Source: Pseudaestuariivita atlantica
Lineage (GTDB): Bacteria > Pseudomonadota > Alphaproteobacteria > Rhodobacterales > Rhodobacteraceae
Length of the DNA stretch: 64,000 bases
Direction: 5' to 3'
Assembly (NCBI RefSeq): GCF_001205715.1
Contig: NZ_AQQZ01000004.1
Span: 248,001-312,000 of the forward strand
The notes under the pieces are model-generated. The model was not told the origin of the DNA and searched no databases. It saw only the letters and a program-made list of their open reading frames with translations. Shown here in pieces: positions 1-7,051 of this stretch. A program made the translations under genes and the position numbers. The first letter of the stretch is position 1; each line of letters opens with the position of its first letter.

Positions 1-183
1 GAAGAACCGCTCCGCAGGCGCGCCTTCATCGAAGATCGCGACGCCCTTGTCGTATCTCCGCGACGTCGCCTGATCGAGAATCGTGCGTATCTGGCGCCTG
101 TCGAGTTTCGAGAAGGGCGGAAGGTGCGTCAGCAGGCTTTCATCCAGCCGCGGCAGGGTCCTGCGCGGAGACATTTCAGTCAT
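1..183 (-). CDS. Crp/Fnr-family transcriptional regulator, N-terminal part (probably NnrR/DnrR type)
   Basis: Only the first 61 codons are inside the window; the gene runs off the left edge. Translation from the ATG at 183 reads as the start of a cyclic-nucleotide-binding-like sensor domain, with the stretches LPPFSKLD and YDKGVAIFDEG followed by AERFF. No cysteine occurs in the visible part, so it is not the FnrL type with an N-terminal iron-sulfur cluster. It diverges from pseudoazurin-nirK, and an NnrR-type box lies between them, so a nitric-oxide-responsive activator of denitrification genes is the likely role. The DNA-binding domain is not visible, so the subfamily is inferred from context. 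Confidence 0.75.
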   Translation of the reverse strand, partial: MTEMSPRRTLPRLDESLLTHLPPFSKLDRRQIRTILDQATSRRYDKGVAIFDEGAPAERFF

Positions 184-265
184 GCGCGTGATCTTGCCGC
201 GATATCTGCCGTAAATTCAATTCTTTACCTCCCCAATTCCGGCTTTTCGAAAATCGAATTCGAAT

Positions 266-279
266 TTGACCCAGCGCAA
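266..279 (+). promoter_or_regulatory. NnrR/FNR-type operator upstream of pseudoazurin-nirK
   Basis: The sequence TTGACCCAGCGCAA fits TTG-N8-CAA, the palindrome bound by NnrR/DNR/FNR proteins. Its right half, CGCAA, matches the NnrR preference. A -10-like TATTTT lies at 301-306. With transcription starting near 313 the box would be centred about -40, the usual position for activation by this family. The box overlaps the ATG at 279, which argues against that upstream start for pseudoazurin. Confidence 0.65.
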
Positions 280-344
280 TGTTCGAAATCGAGGGTTCCC
301 TATTTTGCCCTCGACGATCACCGCGAACGAAAAGGAAAACGGAC

Positions 345-785
345 ATGTTTCGCACGGTTGTATCCGGTTTCGCCCTTGCTGTCCTTTTGGGAGGCGCGGC
401 CAGTGCCGACACCTTCGAGGTCCAGATGCTCAACCAGGGGTCCGACGGGCAACGCATGGTTTTCGAACCTGACTTCGTTCGCGCCAAGCCCGGCGACACG
501 ATCAGGTTCATCGCCACGACCAAGGGCCACAACGCCGAGGTCTACAAGGGCATGCTGCCCGAAGGCGTGGAGGCTTTCAAAGGCAAGATCAACGAAGAGT
601 TCGAGGTCACGCTGGACGTTGAAGGCGTCTACGGCGTGATCTGCAAGCCGCATTTCGCCATGGGCATGGTGCTGACCATCGCGGTCGGTGACGTCGACGC
701 GCCCGCGGATTTCCTCGCAGGCCGCGTCCCGCCGAAAGCCAAGGAGCGCTTCACGGCCCAACTCGCCAATCTCGCAACCAACTGA
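345..785 (+). CDS. Pseudoazurin (periplasmic blue copper protein)
   Basis: Small type 1 copper protein that carries electrons to copper nitrite reductase in the periplasm. The 146-residue product starts with a Sec signal peptide (residues 1-20, cleavage near GAASA). The copper ligands are visible: His62 in GHNAEVY, then Cys100, His103 and Met108 in [10 protein letters not shown], with the spacing of characterised pseudoazurins. The start at 345 is preferred because a reading from 279 would begin inside the operator and lack a signal peptide at its N-terminus. nirK follows after 55 bases on the same strand, so the two are probably co-transcribed under the NnrR box. Confidence 0.93.
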   Translation: MFRTVVSGFALAVLLGGAASADTFEVQMLNQGSDGQRMVFEPDFVRAKPGDTIRFIATTKGHNAEVYKGMLPEGVEAFKGKINEEFEVTLDVEGVYGVICKPHFAMGMVLTIAVGDVDAPADFLAGRVPPKAKERFTAQLANLATN

Positions 786-840
786 CGGTTCGGCGGACCT
801 TTCACCCGCCAACCAAAACCAAGCCCCGAAGGAGGGAACC

Positions 841-2058
841 ATGACCAAATTCATCAATCCCGGCCTCATGATGACCAGCCGGCGTAACGTCCTGCGCGGC
901 AGCCTGCTTGCCGGAGCGGCCGCCTTGACGGGTGCCGGAGCCAAAGCGGCTCCGCATGCGCCCAGCCTTCGCGGCGTCAATGCCGCCTCGGCCCATCTTT
1001 ACAACGCGGCGGAAGAGCAAGAGACCACCGTCAATGCCAAACCCGCCGATCTTTCGGGCTATACCCGCGTGAGGCAGAAGCTTGTCGCGCCGCCCTTCGC
1101 GCCGGAACACGAACAGGTTGCCACTGGCGGGCCCAAGATCGTGGAGATCGCGCTGGAAACCGAGGAACGCCTGCTGGTCGTCGACGAAGACAACGGCGGT
1201 GAAATCTGGGCGCTGACCTATAACGGCTCGGTCCCCGGTCCGCTGATCATCGTGCACGAAGGCGACATGGTGGAGCTGACGCTCCGCAACCCGGCCTCCA
1301 GCATGCTGGAACACAACATCGACTTCCACGCGTCGACCGGCGCGCTGGGCGGCGGTGGCCTGACCCACGTCTTTCCGGGCGAGGAAGTTGTGCTGCGCTG
1401 GAAAGCGACCAAGCCCGGTTGCTTCACCTACCACTGCGCGCCGGGCGGCGACATGATCCCCTATCACGTCACGCACGGCATGAACGGGGCCATCATGGTA
1501 CTGCCCCGCGACGGCCTAAAGGACAAGGACGGCAACCCGCTGCGCTATGACCGCATCGCCTATTTCGGCGAGCAGGACTTCTACCTGCCGAAAGACGAAA
1601 ACGGCGACTACCGCACCTATGAATACGCGGGCGACGATTATGCCGACAGCCTCGACGCCATGCGTACGCTGATCCCCACTCACCTGGTGTTCAACGGGTC
1701 CGTGGGTGCCCTGACCGGCGACAACGCCATCAAGGCGAAGGTCGGTGAAACCGTGCTGATGGTCCACAACCAGGCCAACCGCGATTCGCGCCCACACCTG
1801 ATCGGTGGACATGGCTCCTATGTCTGGGAAAGCTCCTTCACCGACCCGCCGATGCGCAACATGGAAACCTGGTTCGTGCGGGGCGGCAGCGCCGTGGCGG
1901 CGATGTACACTTTCGAGCAACCGGGCGTGTACGCCTACGTCAACCACAACCTGATCGAGGGCATCATGCTGGGCGCGGCGGCGCACATCAAGGTCGAAGG
2001 CACCTGGGACAACGCCCTGATGGAGCAGGTCGTCGCCCCCCACAGTTTCGAGACCTGA
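841..2058 (+). CDS. nirK: Copper-containing nitrite reductase NirK (NO-forming)
   Basis: Reduces nitrite to nitric oxide in the periplasm, the defining step of denitrification. The product has 405 residues. A twin-arginine signal (SRRNVLRG, residues 13-20) precedes two cupredoxin domains. Type 1 copper ligands are His158, Cys199, His209 and Met214; type 2 ligands are His163, His198 and His324; the catalytic pair is Asp161 and His281. In the type 1 loop the residue before His209 is Tyr, where well-studied enzymes have Trp. A strong ribosome site (GGAGGG) lies 5 bases before the ATG. Pseudoazurin, its likely electron donor, is directly upstream. Confidence 0.97.
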   Translation: MTKFINPGLMMTSRRNVLRGSLLAGAAALTGAGAKAAPHAPSLRGVNAASAHLYNAAEEQETTVNAKPADLSGYTRVRQKLVAPPFAPEHEQVATGGPKIVEIALETEERLLVVDEDNGGEIWALTYNGSVPGPLIIVHEGDMVELTLRNPASSMLEHNIDFHASTGALGGGGLTHVFPGEEVVLRWKATKPGCFTYHCAPGGDMIPYHVTHGMNGAIMVLPRDGLKDKDGNPLRYDRIAYFGEQDFYLPKDENGDYRTYEYAGDDYADSLDAMRTLIPTHLVFNGSVGALTGDNAIKAKVGETVLMVHNQANRDSRPHLIGGHGSYVWESSFTDPPMRNMETWFVRGGSAVAAMYTFEQPGVYAYVNHNLIEGIMLGAAAHIKVEGTWDNALMEQVVAPHSFET

Positions 2059-2342
2059 GACAGGGGGCGCAGCGCGCTGACAAGTGTCTCCTCGCTTCCC
2101 GACCCTCAACGCTCGCAAGGCAAATCTTTTCCGGGTCGCGCTCCCAAGGCGCGGCCCGGCGTCGCTCGTATCACGCCCTCATCCATGCACCGGTGGGCTT
2201 GAGCGCCATGCCGACCCCCCCGGTCGGGGGATTGGCGAGCATTTTAGCCGATGTCTCGGCATTCTCCGCGTCGCTGCCGCAATTCCCCCATGCCGCTGCC
2301 AACGGGCGCGCGTTTTCTTGCCGCGCTTGATTGGAGACCGAT
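2059..2342. other. Intergenic region after nirK (284 bases)
   Basis: I see no convincing gene or RNA here. The only structure is a short hairpin at 2211-2227 (CCGACC, five C, GGTCGG) without a T-run, so it is not a clear terminator. No promoter for the next gene stands out. Confidence 0.5.
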
Positions 2343-3026
2343 ATGCGAGCAGCTCAATTCTGCCTTCTGGCCTTCCTTGGCCTCGCCGTGACCGGATCGG
2401 TCGCGTTTCCGCGGGGTGGCGGTGCGCGTGAATCGAACATTCTCGCCGACATCCGCACCGACGGCACGGCGCAGTTCCTGTCGGTGAACGGCACCAACCG
2501 GACGCCGATGTGGACGGTGACCTGCCGCGTGCAACTGCGCGGGTGCACCGCGCGGGCGCCGGGGCTGGTCCTGACGGCCGACCGGACCGGGGTGGTGCGG
2601 CTGGCCGGATACGCGCCGTGGGATGCCCGCATCTCGGCACTGAATTACGGCACCAGCCGGTCGATCCCCAAGGTGTTCAACGAGCCGGTGGACGATGACG
2701 TGCTGGCGATCCTTGCGCGACCCGGCACGTCGCTTGTGATCGAGCGGGGGGAGGTGGTGCTGCTGCGCACCCAGACCGACGGCATCGCGATGGTCGCGGC
2801 CTACCTTCGATGGCTGGCGCGGGCGGCGGATCGCGGGGTGCGGGATGCGCGGGCGTGGTCAGCCCCCGTGGAGCGTGCGACCGCCGGCCCGTCCGCGCTG
2901 CTGGCGGCCTATGCCCCGGTCGATCCGGATTTCATGCCGCAACCCATTCCGCGAACCAAACCGCAGGTGGAATTCGCGATCCGCGCGCAGAACGGCGCGT
3001 CGTTCTTCGACCCGACAGGTCACTGA
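2343..3026 (+). CDS. Secreted protein of unknown function
   Basis: A 227-residue protein with a Sec-type signal peptide at residues 1 to about 21 (MRAAQFCLLAFLGLAVTGS). The start at 2343 has GGAG seven bases upstream; an in-frame TTG at 2331 is less likely. The mature part contains WTVTCRVQLRGC, a W-x-V-x-C pattern with a second cysteine that weakly recalls the IalB (invasion-associated locus B) family, but I do not firmly recognise it. The C-terminal 50 residues are rich in Pro and Arg and look disordered. Its stop overlaps the stop of the convergent caspase-like gene by 7 bases. Export to the periplasm or beyond is the only functional inference. Confidence 0.7.
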   Translation: MRAAQFCLLAFLGLAVTGSVAFPRGGGARESNILADIRTDGTAQFLSVNGTNRTPMWTVTCRVQLRGCTARAPGLVLTADRTGVVRLAGYAPWDARISALNYGTSRSIPKVFNEPVDDDVLAILARPGTSLVIERGEVVLLRTQTDGIAMVAAYLRWLARAADRGVRDARAWSAPVERATAGPSALLAAYAPVDPDFMPQPIPRTKPQVEFAIRAQNGASFFDPTGH

Positions 3027-3766
3027 TGGGCCAGGTCGAGCGTCGTGAGCATCGACGATTCCGACCACGGTATCTGTGCCCCCCTCGTGCGCGCGATCAC
3101 CCCGGCCCGGACCGCGCGCGCAAAGCCGTCCAGATCGGTGGTCCGGTCGAGGGCTGACAGAACCGACGCCGCGAACGGGCTGTGCGCGCCCTCCCCGTCC
3201 TCGGCCACACCATCTAGTTGAGCGGCATACAGCACGAAGCTGCCCGCTTGCGTCGCCCCCCGCGTGCGCATCGGGACACGGCTCATTTCAGCCAGCGCGG
3301 ACCGGGCGAGAGGCAGGTCGCGGCAGGCATCGACGAGGACGATCTTGTTGCGCACCTTGTCGCTTGTTGCCGCCAGCAGGACCGGCACGGGGATCGAGCG
3401 CGCGATGAGCCCTGCCCCGTCGGCGAACGGCGTGTCGGAGGCCAGCAAGTAGGTGTCCCCGCGCCAGCGCACGCCGTGGCCCGCGACATAGATCAGGGTT
3501 GTCTGCGCCTCGGCACTGGCCAGCCGGAACCGCGCCAGCGCGGTCAGGATTTGCGGCTGTGTCGGGTTGATCGAGAGGTGCGTGTCAAAGCCAAGCGCCG
3601 ACAGCCGCCGCGCCACGGCCCGCGCATCCGCCGCGGGCGTGCGCAGGTCGGCACCGAAATGATACTCGTCAATTCCGATGACCAGCGCGGTCTTGGTCTG
3701 GGCATGCAGCGTGGTTGTCCACGCAAATACCAGGACCAACGCGCCAAGCCATGCCTGCCTACCCAC
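3020..3766 (-). CDS. Secreted caspase-fold (peptidase C14-like) protein
   Basis: A 248-residue protein with a caspase p20-like domain after a signal peptide (residues 1-22). The catalytic dyad is visible: His97 in YVAGHGVRW and Cys148 in LVDACRD. The family's N-terminal ALVIGIDEY strand is at about residues 27-35. I chose the GTG at 3766, which puts the hydrophobic segment at the N-terminus and overlaps the stop of the upstream OmpA-like gene, suggesting translational coupling. An ATG at 3823 would add a 19-residue extension lying inside the OmpA-like gene. Bacterial caspase homologues usually cut after Arg or Lys, but the substrate here is unknown. Co-translation with an envelope protein suggests periplasmic proteolysis. 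Confidence 0.82.
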   Translation of the reverse strand: MGRQAWLGALVLVFAWTTTLHAQTKTALVIGIDEYHFGADLRTPAADARAVARRLSALGFDTHLSINPTQPQILTALARFRLASAEAQTTLIYVAGHGVRWRGDTYLLASDTPFADGAGLIARSIPVPVLLAATSDKVRNKIVLVDACRDLPLARSALAEMSRVPMRTRGATQAGSFVLYAAQLDGVAEDGEGAHSPFAASVLSALDRTTDLDGFARAVRAGVIARTRGAQIPWSESSMLTTLDLAHQ

Positions 3767-4343
3767 AGGTCGCGCCGTCGCGGGGCTTGGCCAGGATTTC
3801 CACCCGGCGATTGCGGGGATCATCGGGCGCGAGCCCGGAAAGCGGCTCTGACTCGCCCATGCCAGACGTGCCGAGCCGTGTCGGAGACACCCCTGCGACC
3901 CCTTCGAGATAAAGCTTCACCGCCCGTGCGCGCCGCGCCGACAGGGATTCGTTATATGTTGCCGACCCAAGGCTGTCAGTATGGCCGACGAGCAGCAGGC
4001 ACAGTTCAGACATCGCGTCAGACCGCAGAACCTGTGACACCTGCGTGAGGTGCCGCTGGAAGGCCGGGGTCAACTGGGCCGAATCGAACGCGAACCGGAT
4101 GAAATAACCACGCTCGTCCAGCGCATCACCCGGTGGCACCGCGGCATGGGACACGCTGCGCGTCGCCGTGGGCCTTGGCAGGGTCGGGCAATTCCGGTCA
4201 GGCCCGTCCGTGAAGGCCCGCAGGATCGTGCAGTAATCGGCATTCAGCGGCAGGCGCGGCACATCGGTACCGGCTTTCGCGACGGTCGCCGCGCCAGCCA
4301 GCGCCAGCGACATTAACACCACCTTGCGGAACAACCCGACCAT
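3759..4343 (-). CDS. OmpA-family peptidoglycan-binding protein
   Basis: A 194-residue periplasmic protein: signal peptide at residues 1-24, a 50-residue linker with two cysteines, then an OmpA C-terminal domain (about 80-190). The domain shows the strand FAFDSAQL, GHTDSLGS (His121-Thr-Asp) and NESLSARRA, which bind the diaminopimelate of peptidoglycan, and ends in RNRRVEI. There is no beta-barrel, so it is a soluble or anchored wall-binding protein and not a porin. The start at 4343 has AAGGTG a few bases upstream and a good signal peptide; the reading frame extends further upstream without one. The caspase-like gene overlaps its 3' end, so the two form an operon. Confidence 0.85.
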   Translation of the reverse strand: MVGLFRKVVLMSLALAGAATVAKAGTDVPRLPLNADYCTILRAFTDGPDRNCPTLPRPTATRSVSHAAVPPGDALDERGYFIRFAFDSAQLTPAFQRHLTQVSQVLRSDAMSELCLLLVGHTDSLGSATYNESLSARRARAVKLYLEGVAGVSPTRLGTSGMGESEPLSGLAPDDPRNRRVEILAKPRDGATCG

Positions 4344-4540
4344 GCACCTTACCCCGGTTTCGTCACATTGCCGCTTGGATATCGCCCCGGATATGAGAGA
4401 TCGGTAAACGCGCCTCCACCCGATTGTGCAAATTTGAACGAACTTGCGGTGAAACTCCCGCGATACGGCGATTGCGGTTAACGGCACCTTCAGCACGGTG
4501 CGGCATCCTTCCACTCGATTTCAGGGTGTGGAGGCTCGCA

Positions 4541-5662
4541 ATGCTGGGTTGGATCAGGCGAACGGCATCGGTGTGCGCGGTCTTGGCCGGGCTGGGCGCG
4601 TGCACGCCGGACCGGGCGATCATGGCGCCCGTGGCCGCCGAACCCAACACGCCACCGGCGCGGAATTTCACCAATTTCAACGGTGCGCTGCGCTGCATGG
4701 ACGGATTGCTGGCGCGCGCCGGGCGGGGCACGACGCTGATCTCGTCCACCGACATCCCCGACGAAACCTTTCGCGTGGCGGTCGGTGCCGACGACATGCT
4801 GATCAACGCCATCAACCAGATGAACCGGTCGAACAGCGCCTACGTGTTCGTCGACCAGGCGATCATCAAGAAGGACGGCCAGTTCGAGGTGCGGATCGCC
4901 AGCGACCAAGACGTGACGCCAAGCCATTACATCCGCGGATCGATCAGCCAGCTCGACAACAACGTGTCCGAAGGCAGCCTGACCGTGAATGTCGGCAATG
5001 CCTCGGGCCCGATCACGCCTCTCGGGCAGGAAAAGACGGTCTATGGCGGGAACGGCGCGCATACGGTGGTCACGGTGGACCTGCACCTCGTCCAGTATCC
5101 CAGCCGCCGCGTCGTGCCCGGCGGGTCCGTGGCGAATTCCATGGTCGTGACCTCGCGCGGCTTTCGCACCGGCGCCTCCGGGTTGATCGAGATGACAGGC
5201 GTGGATGCCACGTTGCGCGTGACGCGGGTGGAAAGCCTTGGACAGGCCGTGCGCAACCTGGTCGAGCTGGGGGCGATCGAATTGCTGGGGCGGCATGCGC
5301 GCGTGCCGTACTGGACCTGTCTGAGCCTGCCGGTCGAACATCCCCGCCAGGCCGATCTGCGCGAGCGGCTAGTCACCCGTATTCCTACGGCCCTGCAGGT
5401 CGGCAAGGTGCAGGATGGCCTGATCGAACTGGGTTACCTTTCGGCTGCGGCGGCGCGTGGCAGGATGACGGAGGAAACCCGTCTGGCTATCGCGCGGTTC
5501 CAGTCGGACGAGGGGCTGATCCCGTCGGGCCGGATCGATTACGACCTGCTGGAGCGGATTCGCCGCCGGTTGTCGGTCCGCGTGATCCGCCCCGCCGTGA
5601 AACCGCCCGCTCCGGCAGCGGTCGTCGAAGGGTACACGTCGTTGAACGACTACCTCCCCTGA
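4541..5662 (+). CDS. Lipoprotein with CsgG/HfaB-like domain and C-terminal peptidoglycan-binding domain
   Basis: A 373-residue lipoprotein: signal peptide with lipobox LGAC (lipidated Cys21), then a region of about 40-290 whose pattern (YIRGSISQLDNNV, VTVDLHLVQYPSRRV, VTRVESLGQAVRNLVELGAIELLG) resembles CsgG/HfaB outer-membrane lipoproteins. It ends in a PG_binding_1-like repeat (about 298-355, VQDGLIELGYL to AIARFQSDEGLI). CsgG proteins form export pores for curli subunits, and HfaB helps anchor the Caulobacter holdfast. The fused wall-binding end suggests a scaffold between outer membrane and peptidoglycan. GGAGG precedes the ATG by about 6 bases. It diverges from the OmpA-like gene and converges on the polysaccharide operon. 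The CsgG assignment is from pattern memory only. Confidence 0.65.
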   Translation: MLGWIRRTASVCAVLAGLGACTPDRAIMAPVAAEPNTPPARNFTNFNGALRCMDGLLARAGRGTTLISSTDIPDETFRVAVGADDMLINAINQMNRSNSAYVFVDQAIIKKDGQFEVRIASDQDVTPSHYIRGSISQLDNNVSEGSLTVNVGNASGPITPLGQEKTVYGGNGAHTVVTVDLHLVQYPSRRVVPGGSVANSMVVTSRGFRTGASGLIEMTGVDATLRVTRVESLGQAVRNLVELGAIELLGRHARVPYWTCLSLPVEHPRQADLRERLVTRIPTALQVGKVQDGLIELGYLSAAAARGRMTEETRLAIARFQSDEGLIPSGRIDYDLLERIRRRLSVRVIRPAVKPPAPAAVVEGYTSLNDYLP

Positions 5663-5734
5663 GCACCCAGCAACCGGTCAATCCGGCGCGTTTCGAAAGC
5701 CGCCTGACCGCGCGTGGCGCGATCTGAACTGCTT

Positions 5735-7051
5735 TTACCGCACGTTCCACAAAGGGCCACGGGCCGTGAAATGCAGGGCTTCGAGAACGATGGCGTTGGT
5801 ATTGAGGGTATAGACATCGTTCACCGCTCCATCCGCTTCATAGATCCCGGCGGGCCAGCCGCGCTCTGGGTCGGCGAGCGGATCCACGGCGGTCACCAAC
5901 GCTTCGGAATAGGCGGTATCGAACAGGGCATCCCAGCCGATACTCGCCTTGAGGCTAAGCGTGCGCAGATCGGTATGGGCCTCTCCATCCTCGGCAACGA
6001 CGTTCCACGCTTTCCCGTTGGCAAAGACGGACGAATACAGGAAATGCGGCGCGCGATCGATGTGATCCTCGCTCACCGCGGTCAGCAATCCGGTGGACCG
6101 GTAACGCTGCTCCTGCGCGGCGTAGACGCGGCCGGCGAGCCGCAACGCCTCGCTGTCGAGGCCGAATTCGAACGCCTGCAGCAGGTAGGGTTCCGACAAG
6201 GTTGGGGTGATGGCCTGGAACGCGGTATGTTCGCGCAGGTCCACCGGCACGTCGACACCCGAAACCGTGTGCCAATCCAGCACGCGTTCGGCAGAGATCG
6301 CCTGAACCACGTCCAGCCCCCACATCGCCGCCGCGCGCGCGGCGTATTGCTCGTACCCCATGCGGCCTTCCTGCACGAGGCGGGTCTCCCCATCCGCACG
6401 TTCGGCACCATAAAGTTCGCCGTTTTGGGCCATCGAGGCCAGATCCCAGGTCGATAGGACGTCACGGATCTCGCCACCATATTGCGGCATGTGCCGTTCA
6501 AGCACGCGGAAGGCGGTCAGCATGCGGGCGATGTCGAGCGCGGACCACCCCACGCCTTCGGGCGCAGGACGGTTGGCATAGTCGACCATCGCCAGCGTCC
6601 GGGTGTCGTAGACCTTGTTCGGCAGTTTGTCGTCATGCAAGGGGAGGCGTGCGAAACTGTCGAGCATCCTGCGCACCCGGTCGTCGAAATCGCCATCCTC
6701 GACCAATCCGAGCTGCCGCGCGGCAACCAGCCCCAGAAGGTACGAACCCTGGTCCCAGAGCGTGGTCGAGGGGAAGCCTGCGACACTGTCGACCCAGCCG
6801 GTCTCGGCGCGCGTGTTTTGCTCGATATAAGCCCAGGCCACGACCGCGCGCTCGCGTTCCGCATCGGACAACGCGCGCGGCGCGGCGGGTGTGAAAAGAC
6901 CCTCGCTTGCATAGTCGACCTTGGTCGCGCCGGACAGGGCCAGAAGGCGCAGGCCACCGTCAAGCGACATGGCGAGGCCCGCGGCAAGCACCAAGCCACC
7001 CGCGAACAGGATCGAGCTGCGATAGTCAGACAGGTTGAAGGTTGCGGGCAT
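5735..7051 (-). CDS. Membrane-anchored DUF3131 protein
   Basis: A 438-residue protein with one N-terminal membrane segment (about residues 12-35) and a large periplasmic domain. The domain has the DUF3131 signature: WAYIEQNTRAETGWVDS, then TTLWDQGSYLLGLVAA (about 95-111), then repeated helical segments of alpha/alpha-barrel type. DUF3131 proteins often accompany exopolysaccharide glycosyltransferases and are suspected glycoside-hydrolase-like or polymer-modifying factors, but the reaction is not established. Its start overlaps the end of the GT2 gene by 26 bases. As the last gene of the operon it probably processes or exports the polymer made by that synthase. Confidence 0.8.
   Translation of the reverse strand: MPATFNLSDYRSSILFAGGLVLAAGLAMSLDGGLRLLALSGATKVDYASEGLFTPAAPRALSDAERERAVVAWAYIEQNTRAETGWVDSVAGFPSTTLWDQGSYLLGLVAARQLGLVEDGDFDDRVRRMLDSFARLPLHDDKLPNKVYDTRTLAMVDYANRPAPEGVGWSALDIARMLTAFRVLERHMPQYGGEIRDVLSTWDLASMAQNGELYGAERADGETRLVQEGRMGYEQYAARAAAMWGLDVVQAISAERVLDWHTVSGVDVPVDLREHTAFQAITPTLSEPYLLQAFEFGLDSEALRLAGRVYAAQEQRYRSTGLLTAVSEDHIDRAPHFLYSSVFANGKAWNVVAEDGEAHTDLRTLSLKASIGWDALFDTAYSEALVTAVDPLADPERGWPAGIYEADGAVNDVYTLNTNAIVLEALHFTARGPLWNVR

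Noticed and set aside
279-344. Upstream ATG at 279 as the start of pseudoazurin
   Set aside because: It overlaps the NnrR box, lies before the predicted transcription start and would put 22 residues ahead of a normal signal peptide.
2211-2227. GC hairpin after nirK as a terminator
   Set aside because: No T-run follows, the stem is only six pairs and it lies more than 150 bases beyond the nirK stop.
3218-4048. Open frame of 276 codons on the plus strand opposite the caspase-like and OmpA-like genes
   Set aside because: It spans two well-supported minus-strand genes and has no domain or ribosome site.
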